Below are positions 54,501 through 64,000 of a DNA stretch of 64,000 bases, piece by piece. Source of the DNA: Owenia fusiformis (Eukaryota; Annelida; Polychaeta; Sabellida; Oweniidae). The stretch's first letter is position 1; each line of letters opens with the position of its first letter. The notes under the pieces are model-generated. The model was not told the DNA's origin, searched no databases, and saw only the letters and a list, made by a program, of their open reading frames with translations. The translations under genes were made by a program, and so were the position numbers. Location of the stretch: assembly GCA_903813345.2 (NCBI GenBank), contig CAIIXF020000012.1:9506432-9570431 (forward strand), read 5' to 3'.

Positions 54501-57500
54501 CAACATTTAGAAAAAAGTGTAAGATACCATTCTATATGTTTATCTTAGTGTTTAGCATAGGTAAGAATGGGGGATGGGCTGGCGGGGGTCCGTCTTTGAA
54601 AAATTCCAAGGGGTTCATATATTATCACAATTTTGCTACAAAATCACTTGGAAAGTGCATGATTTGAAAGATTATTTGGCCAAGGCGTCCGCTATTAACA
54701 TGAGTATGAATTTTATGGAAAATATGTTACCCCTCAATTGTGGTACGGCATTGGTCCCGGGGCATTGGTCTAGTTGTTACACATATCCTTCATTTGAGGT
54801 TGTTTATGATCATTTTACTCAAAGATCTGCCTTCTTCTCGGGGCATTCGATATTTCGAATGGCCTTGGTCTTATATTCTGGATATTTGGTACCCGGGGGT
54901 ATGGCATTGGTTCTATATTTGGATGTTTGACATGGCATTGGTCTTGTGTTTGGACATTTGATATGGCTTTTTGGGGTTTATTTTAGTTTGTATGAGAACA
55001 CATTTAATGCCACCCCCCCAAATTACAAATCTACATCTATTCTCTCTATCCCAAAGTTGGATCTGAAGCATGAAAAACAGATGCAGACTCGGGACAGTTG
55101 CAAGGGGGGCTATAATGGAGAAATTCGTTTTGATTTTGAGTCTAACTGAAATATTTTGTCACAAATATTAATTAATACGCAAATAGCCTGTTTTATTAAA
55201 TGAGACTAGGGCAAAAAATCTATTCATTAAATCTAAAGCCTAGACGATATCTTCTGTAATCAAGGTGGTTTTGGTACACTTCCGCAATTATAAAAACAAA
55301 AACATAGACTAAGTTATTAATCTTTTGTTATCATATCAGATTAAGTCAGTTTTGTCTCCGATTGTTATGCAGGTGTGTGTATCGACTCCAGTGAACAACA
55401 TTAAGTGAATCAATCCTTGAAATTCCCAAATTCATTCCAAATTCTGGCCGTTAACCCCCCCCCCCCTCCCCCATGTCTCTTAATTACATTTATTTTGCAA
55501 ATGATATATAAATTATAGATTAAAATATTTCATTTTCGAATTGCACAAAGGGCAACATGTGAAGATAAAACCGCGATCCTAAAGCTACTTGCGAAACAAA
55601 GTGGTTTATGGTCCCCAATATCATTATTATATTAATACCAATACAATGTACCTCTATGAATATCATAAATTCACTCCTTTTTAATATCAATAGTCAAACA
55701 AATTAAGTAGTATGCTACAGTTGGTTATCAATCGGAGTTCACGACCTATTGATTACTCTTTAATACAAAATTTAACCATTTTAGAATGGGTAACTCACAC
55801 CCCCCCGTCCATGTCCATGAAGTGCGTAGACTGACATAATAGTGTCATTTATTAATTAAACATCACTGATTTATGTTGAGACATTCAGTGCGATTATTTC
55901 ATTTCTTTGTTCAAAAAGTTAAAGCACCAATTAAATACATATTTTTATCACACAAAAGGGGCAGAATACTTGACCTTGTATCAATTCATATCCCGATAAT
56001 TCTTTACAAGGGAATGTTTCTTATTAAAACATAAGCAGCGCCTAGGCGTCGATTGGGGGGGGGGGGTCAATCCGGTGTTCTCAGGCTATGTACAGCCAAG
56101 TATCCTGTTTATGTAAAAACCCTACGTTCCCGAATCACAATCAGACAATTAATTAGTATATTTGCTGTGTCTAGCAATTGATCATAGAATTAGATGTTGC
56201 GAAAACTATGGGAACTTGTACCTGTCTGTTTATGGATAGGCTGGGAAAGAACAGCAGAGAGAATGGTACATTCGATTGAATATGCTTGTTTTGCCCAATT
56301 GTGTATTAAAATGCCCCTCATTTATATGGTCACAAGTTAAGTCGGCGATAATTTGTATTGACTTAACTTGAAACAAATTACTCCGAAATCCAAATACTCA
56401 TCGAAAAGTAAGGTTATCTTTATATTAAGCTAATACAAAATAAATATATAAATAGGCCTGATGTATCAATGTTTTCAAAGTTTATTGCACGTTTTATCCT
56501 TGAAACGCCTTTCTTTTTCTTATCATGATATGTATTTCCTTCAGTTAGGATCAATGCGTCGATTAGCATTGCCTGTAACTGATTTATATTTTCAAAAGGC
56601 GCCATGAAATTGCCAAAATGTTTAAATAAGTCAATGTGTCAGCGTACATACAAAATAGTCTGTTTAATATTTGCTACATGTACTTGTTCCAAACAGTCTG
56701 CGAAAGAATGATTAAAAATATATCAATTAAAAGTATCAGAGAAAATACTTGCAATCGTTAAAATACTGTATGTATTGCTATTGGTAATTAGGTTAGTTGT
56801 TTACACATAATTATGTTGTTCAGTGTGCCAAGAGCGTGTCAAGAGATTCCATTAATTGTCACAGGGCGTGTAAAGACTTTTTGACATGGTCTTTACACGT
56901 CTTTGCACTGCGTGTGCCAAGAAGTGCAAAGAGGTGTAAAGAGTTGAATTCATCGCGTGTCAAGAGGTGTAAATAATTGGCACGTCTAGAAACCCGGCGT
57001 GTAAAGACCAGTTTCTAGACGTGTCAAGAGTTGGAATCCCATATTTCACGCAGTGCTGGTCGTCTCTATTTATACCCCAGACATGTATGTAACATGTACT
57101 AGGTTTTGCACACGAACCTATCAGTGATTAATGGGCTGATGCAATACCTGGCCAGTCACTAGAATCCCAGGCAGGACAACACTAGTGCAGAATAAATAAC
57201 TATGATGCAATGATGACATAACTTTTGCAAAATAATTGGCTTCACCTAGCAGTCACGATCTCCGTTGTTTAACGCAAAACGAACACATATCTTGTAATTA
57301 ACTAGCTAGATTAATATATAAACTAAATAAATATAACAAAAACCAATCATCATTGGCTCTAAATATGGCGAAATTGCAAGGAAAAACGAGTAATCGAATG
57401 TAGGTCAACATAGCTCTTCAAAAGTAAGATGAGAAAAATGTAAACAAATGAAAGCAAAATGAAATCTCACAAAATCGAACAGTTTACATGATTCTGCCTA

Positions 57501-60012
57501 CTCCTTTAGTGTCACATACATTCATGTAAGTATACTACTTGTCAAACAAACTGAAAAACAGTTTCCAAATGTGTTAACTGTAAGCGAACTGATAAAATGG
57601 CACAGGACTACAAAGAACAGAAAACTTGAAAAGTAAAAATTTGTTACAGTAGTCTCGAGCTCGTACCTGTAAAGGTAGACATCCCCAGATCCACCGCCAC
57701 GCCACATGAACCTTGTGGAAAAACATCTATGATCCACTACACCACCATTACACTTCCCATAGCCTCCCCATAGGCCAGGAAGCTTTCCTCCTCTTACAAA
57801 GTCAAAATTTGGTGCAAAGTATATGTCATAAGAAAGCGTTCTGGATGTCCCAGGTCCAATGGGTTTAGATCTGAATGATCCGCCCCCTCTCTTTGATTTG
57901 TCTGGGTTTCCTATATAGCTATCCTGAGGGTAGAAAGCTCGCAGGACTTGACCACTCCCTACTGGATTTGAAGTGACCTTGATTACAAAGAATTGTAAAA
58001 CTACTTTATGATTATTCAACGAGGGGTGTTCCATAGAGTTCAAAAAGACCTAATCTGTCAGTTTGAAGAGTGAAAGTGGGTGGCGAATAATAGTTCGGAA
58101 AATCCTCGTCGGCTCCTTTTTGAAATCTTCAGCTCATTTTATTAAAAATGGGGCCATAAACAACATATTTTTCAAAAAGGCTAATTTTCAATATATGATG
58201 CTATTTTGTCTTTGACGGTGTAAAAGGGTAGGCGGTCCTCTCAAATTATGGTCCTACTCTTCATTGATTTATATGGTGACCTAAATACAACCCTTTCCCT
58301 TATTATCTTATACACAATCAGGGCCAACAAGGGCCGTTTAGAAAGGGGACCATAATTCCCAGGGGACCATAATTTCTTTCACAACGGTAATATTAGAGTG
58401 AACCAAATATTTACTTCTATTGTAGATCCTTTTCCCCAGCTCCATCTCACAGTGTCCCAGTCGCTACCAAGAATGTCCTGTTGGTCCCAGGCCGGCTGTC
58501 TCCACAGCACTTTGTCATCGACCACTGCAATGAAATCACAATGCAATGTTATGCTGGAATACAATTTGATTCAATAACAGTACAAAAAATTATTCACTGC
58601 TGATTTCAAATTGGTGGAAAAAAGAGGAAATTTGAAATTTTGGCACCTTTAAAATGGATTCATTTATACGAATTTAATGCAAAATTCACCCATAATACTT
58701 CCATCTTTTTAATTGAGTTTCAATTGTATATTACCCCTAAATAAATTTCTAATGATTTAGTTAAGCATATTGAGAGCAGTTGTGGTCACTCATGACAACC
58801 CTGATGTCACTTTAAGTCTTTAGGTCCACAACAAAACAGATCATTTTTTCAGCAAGTCGCTTATGACTCAACTGGTATCAGTACAATATACAATACAATA
58901 TATCATAAAATGATATATAATAGATGGCATGGTTTAACATATATTAAATATATGATATTCATCTTTAAACTTGGGTATTGCTTTTGGCCCACCCTGTATA
59001 ATACAGTGCAATACAATATCAGAGGAGGAAGAGAATACCCCAGGGTTCAGGGATGACCCGTTTTAAATGGAAATTCATATAGACATGCTCCTCGTCGCTG
59101 ATTGGTCAAATGACGAAAACAAAATGGCGGCTTCAAAATTTTGTAAAACACTTCGAATAATATGATGTTAATTCATTCCGTCAACTTTACCTGAGACTAA
59201 CATAAATGATGGTCTCAGATTTTACCAATATTATATCTTGTCAAAGTCAAGATAAAGAAAGATGTAAGGAATGTGCTTACATTGATGCACACATCGACAT
59301 GTGATATTAATTTTGAAATTACTTGATGGTGGAAATTCAGACAAAAGAAAGTGATAAGCAAGAGAAGTTATTGTAAGGTCATATCTGAGAGTTTGCCCCC
59401 CCCCCCTTCACTGTTACAGTAAAAGAGTTCAGGTTACATCAACTTATCTAACCATCCGTATGTCGTCAGCTAATCCAGGCGATTCAGTCCAGGACAAAGG
59501 TTTTCTCCCTGGTATAGAATAACCTGTATTTTGATTGAATTATACGCAGGGGATTCACGTTGCCCCTGAAGACCAAGCCCATCAACAGAGGACATGACAA
59601 TGACAAATTGATTTGGTACAGTGTAAATTGCAAAAATTTAAATTTTGCCCAATCCGCCAAATTAAATAGCGCCAAATAAAAGCAATTTACAGTATCTTAT
59701 TCGACCCTCTTCCCATTAGGACATACCTCCTATCTTTGCAGTTGTCCAATTTGCACATATGCCTTCAACTGCTCCTTTTAAATCTTTCATCATGTTATTT
59801 TTCAGTCTTGCTATGGTTCTATCTACTTCACGGTGCATATTCTCTGAATATGTTTCAAACACATTGTCGACGATCCCATTAAGCTCGAGTACTCTTTGCT
59901 TCTTTAACTCTTTTCTTGCTTGTTTCTGTTGTCCCTGACCCAGAACCGTATCATATAGATATATTATTAAAAATGTTGTTATAGCAACTCGACTTAATAA
60001 ACCGATCTCCAT
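45470..60012 (-). CDS. Secreted PL14 (alginate lyase-like) polysaccharide lyase, complete five-exon gene
   Basis: PL14 enzymes cleave uronate polysaccharides such as alginate or glucuronan by beta-elimination; in molluscs they digest algae. Exons, in transcription order: 59727-60012, 58415-58524, 57667-57977, 45941-46178, 45470-45586. All junctions are AG/GT and in phase; they sum to 1,062 nt, that is 353 residues plus stop. The product has a signal peptide (FLIIYLYDTVLG), a charged helical N-terminal region (residues 25-95), then the lyase domain: TLSYDIYFAPNFDFVRGGKL, CFSTRFMWRGGGSGDVYLY, YGIGLGRGAFRFQTGRW, LNTPGRFDGIAKIFLDG, DTYAYFNNFEL. K197, S219, R221, Y233 and Y235 have the spacing I recall for the catalytic residues of the chlorovirus enzyme vAL-1, so it is probably active. 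Substrate is unproven. Intron 3 is 11.5 kb and full of repeats. Confidence 0.93.
45656..45797. mobile_element. Foldback MITE, copy 1 (in PL14 intron 4)
   Basis: The arms begin ATGCCTTGGTCACATTCGCT and end with the inverse. Each arm contains ACTCAATCGG and a GC-rich GGCCGGCGCC-type core, and the loop lies near 45725. A second copy is at 52177-52317. Confidence 0.8.
45941..46178 (-). CDS. PL14 gene exon 4
   Basis: Begins PTSQKPDICSRPNIHCNPPY, then GIGLGRGAFRFQTGRWYKLQ, QFIELNTPGRFDGIAKIFLD and GKKVFQINDLSFRNNSNVL. The G-W------LN-PG--DG----DG pattern is the PL14 core. Acceptor TTTCAG, donor GTATGT; residues 236-315. Confidence 0.95.
46376..46498. mobile_element. Foldback MITE (CACTGGTACTCACCTAGTTA)
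   Basis: The arms CACTGGTACTCACCTAGTTA and its inverse bound about 120 bp. GTTACGCTGGCGTATCGTCA forms a smaller hairpin inside the right half. It lies about 200 bp upstream of exon 4 in the transcript direction. Confidence 0.8.
46499..47656. other. PL14 intron 3, unique part
   Basis: No gene. Contains a 21-nt copy (47312-47332) of the intron-3 donor-site sequence found at 57648-57668, flanked by two copies of TACTAGATATAGTAG. Confidence 0.5.
47657..49985. repeat. 2.3-kb composite satellite built on CTAAGT
   Basis: Three successive unit types share a TCTAAGTCCCTCAA core. The first, up to about 48790, is an ~85-90-bp unit (GATGAATATTCTAAGTCCCT ... AAAGTTCCTCTAGCCAGC). The second, 48790-49110, is an ~80-bp unit with GGGCATCAAACTCCAGGCAA. 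The third, 49180-49920, is an ~65-bp unit with CGGGTATGTCGAATCTGCCT. ORFs across it are repeat by-products. Confidence 0.93.
51721..51800. repeat. Second left-end fragment of the CACTA-like family
   Basis: CACTGTATAAATTGTGGAAT, then TTTTTAGACGTGC and CTCTGCGTATCTAGAGA, parallels the 50047-50125 terminus (TTTCTAGACGTGC, CTCCGCGTATCTAGAGA). No matching right end was found. Confidence 0.6.
52177..52317. mobile_element. Foldback MITE, copy 2
   Basis: Same family as 45656-45797: arms with TTTGCTCCGATTCATCGGCC and CTCAATCGGCCGGAGGCCGG, about 140 bp. Nested in the 7-kb CACTA-like element. Confidence 0.8.
52744..53729. mobile_element. Inverted-repeat element with internal 31-bp repeats and 7-bp target duplication
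   Basis: The left end CCCGGGGGGTTCACTATATA is mirrored at the right (TATACAGTGAACCCCCCGGG). GGGAAGG flanks both sides (52737-52743 and 53730-53736). Inside, a 31-bp unit (TTTGGTATGGCATTGGTCCT plus ATATTTGGACA) runs at about 53406-53600. A 7-8-bp duplication suggests a hAT-type non-autonomous element. A diverged partial relative with GGTATGGCATTGGTTC lies at 54740-54990. Confidence 0.65.
57667..57977 (-). CDS. PL14 gene exon 3: catalytic core
   Basis: Residues 133-235: VTSNPVGSGQVLRAFYPQDS, then GGGSFRSKPIGPGTSRTLSY, then FDFVRGGKLPGLWGGYGKCN, then CFSTRFMWRGGGSGDVYLY. It contains all five presumed catalytic residues (K197, S219, R221, Y233, Y235). Acceptor AATCAAG, donor GTACGA; the intron that follows is 11.5 kb. 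Confidence 0.97.
58214..58388. mobile_element. MITE with ACGGTGT inverted ends (copy 2)
   Basis: Inverse-orientation relative of 37029-37203, starting GACGGTGTAAAAGGGTAGG and ending TTTCACAACGGT. It ends 26 bp from PL14 exon 2, inside intron 2. Confidence 0.75.
58415..58524 (-). CDS. PL14 gene exon 2
   Basis: VVDDKVLWRQPAWDQQDILG then SDWDTVRWSWGKGSTIE, residues 96-132, the entry to the lyase domain. Acceptor CATTGCAG, donor GTAAAT. Confidence 0.9.
59727..60012 (-). CDS. PL14 gene exon 1: signal peptide and helical N-terminus
   Basis: Starts MEIGLLSRVAITTFLIIYLY with likely cleavage after VLG, then QGQQKQARKELKKQRVLELN and a charged, probably coiled-coil stretch to NWTTAKIGG. NWT is a potential N-glycosylation site. 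The ATG at 60010-60012 is the first in frame and gives the signal peptide. Donor GTATGT, phase 1. Confidence 0.88.
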
Positions 60013-60680
60013 GTTTGTACTGTGTAAAATTGATCAATTTACGCAATATAGATATATTTGTAAATTAGAATGGCACATCAAAAAACCATGCAGCTAGTGC
60101 ACACATAGAACATCCATCAAGTCTAACATGGCTGGACGTCCTTTACAAGATACCAAGTATTTTCCATTCATTTCATAAAGCAGGGCCGTGGGGACAGGGG
60201 GTTTGGAGAGAGTAACAAAATTTGAAACCACCTTTGGACAATTATGCGAACCCCATCCAAATTTTGAGTTAATTTTTGCAGTATTTCAGTGACTCATCGT
60301 AATTTGATAACCTAAGATATTTGAAGTATATAAAGATGGAAATATGTGAGATTTATAACTTTATCTTGAGTAAAATAGACTGAAAATATCTAGTTTGATC
60401 GGCGATGCGATTGATTTGCGCTTCGCATTTTAGGCCTGAAATACTGATATAATACCATCAAAATGAATTCAATTGTACAATTAAAGTATACTAAACTAAG
60501 TGGACATTGTCTGATTGTGGTTTAACATCAAAATGGTCTAATTCATGATATAAATTTTGAACATTAGAAAGTTCAGTGATGCAATGCCCGTGATGCACCA
60601 AAGTTTCGAACGTTAGAAAAAACTCAATCAAAGATTTCTTTTAAATCTATAAACAGTAAGGATAAAAACCATTCACAATA
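60013..60680. other. Upstream of the PL14 gene
   Basis: AT-rich with no recognisable promoter element or gene; extends to the mariner element. Confidence 0.4.
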
Positions 60681-61769
60681 CGAGGGGTGATCCAAAAGTC
60701 TTGGACGCCCTGCTCTAATTTTGTTTGTTTTTGATAAAATTACTTTAAACTTTCCAATAATAAAGACCAACAACCTAACTACTTTGTGTATTAATTTCAT
60801 GGAGAAATGATATATTTTATGTAGTTTTCTAGATAGTTTTTAATATAGGGACCCCGCCACCCGGAACGGTATTCGCACATGGTAACTTTCAGCCTTAAAT
60901 GTTGCCACCATTTCACTTGTTTCGCAAGTCTTGGCCACTATCTTTTTTTGAATTTTGAATGTTAAACCATGTTAGTTTACTTCCTTTGTTACTACTCAAC
61001 CAATTAATTGTGTTTTAGTTATAATGTCACATATGACAATGGCCGTATATGTCAAATTCTAAGAAAATGACAGACAAGCAACCCTCATTCTGGTATCAAT
61101 TTTACTGCAAGATGGCTGCTGAAATGCAGAACATGAAAGAAATCAAAGTGGAACAAAGAATAGAACAAGATATTTTCACTATTATTGACCTTGAGCAGCT
61201 ACCATATGCACGATACAGTCTAGATATGGCTCCGTGTGATTTTCTTCCTTTTCTCCAGAAAAAAGGAGGGTTGAAATTTTTTTTTTAATACTCATTGTAT
61301 GAGGTTTAGAGTGGCACTCCAGCAGCATTTGTATCACATAAGCAATGGCGGTTTCATAAATGACTTCCATTCATTGGTAAAGCGGTATGAAAGATGAGTT
61401 CAAATTCGCGGAAAATATGTTGAAAAGTGGGTCTTAATATTTGAAGATGATGATGGCAGATGGCACTTAGACTGAAAATCGGAAATTCTTTCATATCATG
61501 ACTGGTGTTAGGTTGTGCACCTGCACCTAAAGTATTTGCCATATTATAACAGTTGTGACGTGATTTGCTATATTTAAATACCGTTCCGGGTGGCAGGGAC
61601 CCGGTATTAAAAAACATTTAGAAAAGTAGCTGAAATATATTATTTTCTGTTGAAACTTATACACAAAGTTGTTAAGATGTTGATCTTTACTCTCTGAAAC
61701 TTTCATGTAATTATATGAGGAAATAGCAAAGTTAGAGCGAGGCGTCCAAGACTTTTGGATCACCCCTCG
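60681..61769 (+). mobile_element. Mariner-like transposon with ~193-bp inverted repeats (copy B)
   Basis: TA flanks at 60679-60680 and 61770-61771; the ends CGAGGGGTGATCCAAAAGTC are inverted at the right. The inverted repeats cover 60681-60873 and 61577-61769, ending inward at a GC-rich box (GACCCCGCCACCCGGAACGG). The plus-strand interior has LEQLPYARYSLDMAPCDFLP, the third catalytic block of mariner transposases, and a later scrap FHSLVKRYER. The N-terminal half is lost. It has the same organisation as copy A, but the inverted-repeat sequence differs beyond the first dozen bases. Confidence 0.9.
61049..61288 (+). pseudogene. Mariner transposase relic, copy B
   Basis: The frame includes LPYARYSLDMAPCDFLPF, corresponding to the PYSPDLAPCDFFLFP block. 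Everything N-terminal is unrelated, and the C-terminus is frameshifted near the poly-T run at 61277. Confidence 0.75.
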
Positions 61770-61771
61770 TA

Positions 61772-64000
61772 TACAATGATAAACTAATATTTACTATGAA
61801 GAACATGTTTCAATTAAAGGATACAACCGGATACATTTTGGAAACACATACAGTCATAGCATACAATTTAGCATTGTTTGATTCAAGGAAGCCAACATAA
61901 TATTATTTTTTGGTCAGGAGTCACTTTTATAATTGTTTTGTCTATTTGGGACTCACATTTTTGCTAATCTTTGCCTCCCATTTATTTGAAGAGTACATTT
62001 TACAAGTAACTGAAAGTACAGCTATGCCTGTGGTTTGTGGTTGAGGTCTGTTATAGCCTTCAGCTATTTATCTTACTGACCTATTCAGAAAGTAGTTAGA
62101 ACGTAACTTTTTGTTGTTGAAAATGTCTAGATTTTTGAAAAGGGCCAAATTAAAAAAAATTTCCCTTAAATATTCCAAATGGTATTTCAAGTATGTTTCT
62201 GCTTTTGCAATTGTTTGGCACAATTGTTGGACGTTGGTAAACTTTACTTGAAAATTCATCAATTGGACCAAAATTAAGAAAATTTGGCAAATTTTAAGGA
62301 ACTTTGGCAAAGTTTTCCACCAAATTCACTGTAAGCTGGCTCCTAGGATCGAAATCTAGCTTAAATACAAACAGTGCCTCTTTGAGTAAATTAAATTCAA
62401 TATGCAGACAGCATGTGTATCATACGTAAACATATTTTGTATCCTATTTACTAAAGACATGATGCTAAAGACAATCGGTTAACATTGATAGTTTGTCATC
62501 TTACTACACGAACTGTGGTTTGAGCGCGAGGTAACAACGTAAATACAAGTGTAGATTGAAATATATTAAACCTAAATTGACATGTTTATCCATTGTGTTT
62601 AATAATTAAGAGCAAGCTGTATAATTCGATTTGTTAATCGAATATATACAGGGTGAAACAAAAATACAACTTAATTTCTGACTGATTTTCTCTCTTAATT
62701 ATGATGTAACCTTCTTGGATATCTTCGTGTCGATAAAATATTTAATTAATATACAGAAATACAAAAAGATTCCATCATGACTGAAAAAAGTTATTTCACA
62801 ATTAGAAAGTTGTATTTTTGCTATCTTCAATGTAATTGTACTGGATGAAATAATTTTACATTTAGCCTTAACCAAAGATATACCTCGAACATGACAGATC
62901 AATACTTGAGACGAGGCATGAAATTTCAATAGTTTTAATAACCATTATTTGCATAAACCGACTTTTACAAATGATTGAATAATTGGATATACCATATGTC
63001 ATCATTTATTTTGCGGCAAACTCTGGATATCCAATACCCCGAATCATCAATCTCAAAATTGGGAGAATGGAAATAGGATTTTGGAAACAAAATCATGGGA
63101 AGCAAAGTCAGTTTATTTTATGCCCCCTAGAGACGTACGGTTAATTTTGGCTGTATAGCTAAGAAAAGATAGAAGGCCGTAAGAGGAAACCGACGAGTTT
63201 CTATTTACAAATTCTTTTTGGGGACTGTTAAATATATCTATAGCCAGGTACAACGTTTGTCTGTTCTTGCATTATCCTGACAATGACATCATTTCTTGTC
63301 GATCTAGACAGAATTCACAGAAACTCGTTACTGTGATGCGACACACATATCCAATGGTTTCATAGATCTTATTACGATTAAATTAATATATTACAGCATC
63401 TGTACATAATTGTCAAAATTTTTTAACATTATTCTGTTCTGGTAAAAACAGGGGTCACTAATATTTAGTATGTTGCCATGCCAACATTAGTTAGAAAGCA
63501 GACACATAATATAAAATAAATGTCCCTAGTAGATATATGGCGGAAAATTAATACTTAAACCCGTTGATATTAGTGCACTTATTACGCTCTACCTGTCAGC
63601 TGTCCAAAATCCTCTTTAAACAATTAAGTTCTCATTATTTCAAATATCTATATTATTATTGCTTTGCTTTGTTAACAACATAATTGAATTTCAGTGTAAT
63701 TGGATAGGACTCGTTTTGCGATGGGTGTTTTTGGCGCCATAGTATTAATTAATTTGTTTAACATCCATTGTACTTTACTGCTTTGATTTCGTGTCAAACC
63801 TGTAGCCTATCCTACCGTGGGACTGTTAGTTCCATGATGATAATGATCTTGGTTGAATTGAAAGCCTTAACAATGTCTGGGTGCAGTTCTCCTGTTTGTT
63901 TTACAACATCTTCTTATTCCAGTTCAAGAAACTGCAAGCATTGCATCTTGGTAGCATTTTGGGGACACCAAGATGCGAGGCTAGACTCCCATATTTCAAA
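61772..64000. other. Intergenic, nothing firm
   Basis: AT-rich. The string TACAGGGTGAAACAAAAAT near 62647 looks like a mariner-type terminus, but no partner in the right orientation lies nearby. GCATCTTGGT and ACCAAGATGC near 63942-63976 form a small hairpin. The frames at 62068 and 62699 are unsupported. Confidence 0.4.

Larger units (their letters stand above)
50047..57055. mobile_element. CACTA/EnSpm-like element, 7.0 kb, no intact transposase
   Basis: The ends read CACTGCGTCAAATGTGAAAT and, inverted from the right, CACTGCGTGAAATATGGGAT, matching at about 21 of 26 positions. The flanks are CTG at 50044-50046 and 57056-57058, a 3-bp target duplication. Both subterminal regions (50090-50190 and 56820-57040) are packed with a short motif (CGTGTCAAGAG, CGTGTAAAGAC) in both orientations. 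CACTA/G termini, a 3-bp duplication and dense subterminal repeats are the defining traits of EnSpm/CACTA transposons. No transposase was recognised inside, and other elements have landed in it. Confidence 0.65.

Noticed and set aside
58985-62665. CACCCTGTA near 58985 and TACAGGGTG near 62647 as ends of one transposon
   Set aside because: The two strings point outward relative to each other, and the span would include a genuine PL14 exon; more likely unrelated element scraps.

Overview
The window is AT-rich animal nuclear DNA. It has small phase-consistent exons in long introns, a 500-base assembly gap, and very many mobile elements and minisatellites. The mix of elements (a Ty3/gypsy element with integrase before reverse transcriptase, mariner elements, pearl/HINE-like elements with ACGG microsatellites, foldback MITEs) and a PL14 polysaccharide lyase gene suggest a marine invertebrate, either lophotrochozoan (mollusc, brachiopod) or invertebrate deuterostome. 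The species cannot be named from the sequence alone.

Layout. 1-3162: 3' part of a Gmr1-like LTR retrotransposon with its 3' LTR. 3163-15500: gene-poor repeat land holding a ~291-bp tandem array, two copies of a repeat-borne 'CGGQN' protein fragment, a mariner element with ~200-bp inverted repeats, two tandem copies of a first exon for a small secreted peptide, and a decayed DIRS-like reverse transcriptase. 15556-35336, minus strand: most of a class XIX myosin gene (MYO19 homologue). Eighteen exons join in a continuous reading frame of about 805 residues, starting just after the P-loop; the N-terminus is probably in or beyond the gap at 35501-36000. Its introns carry pearl/HINE-like elements, an 834-bp foldback, a 3.3-kb inverted duplication and several minisatellites.

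37346-38740, minus strand: an intronless 464-codon ATP-grasp gene. 39-45 kb: mostly non-coding, with a possible tiny plus-strand exon or ORF at 39820. 45470-60012, minus strand: a complete five-exon gene for a secreted PL14 (alginate lyase-like) protein of 353 residues. Its 11.5-kb third intron holds a 2.3-kb CTAAGT-rich satellite and a 7-kb CACTA/EnSpm-like element that itself contains other elements. 60681-61769: a second mariner element with the same layout as the first. The last 2 kb hold nothing recognisable.

The three cellular genes share a strand but have no evident functional link: a mitochondrial actin motor, an ATP-dependent ligase-type enzyme and a secreted polysaccharide-degrading enzyme. 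Exon boundaries were inferred by hand from splice signals, reading phase and family motifs. No database search was possible.
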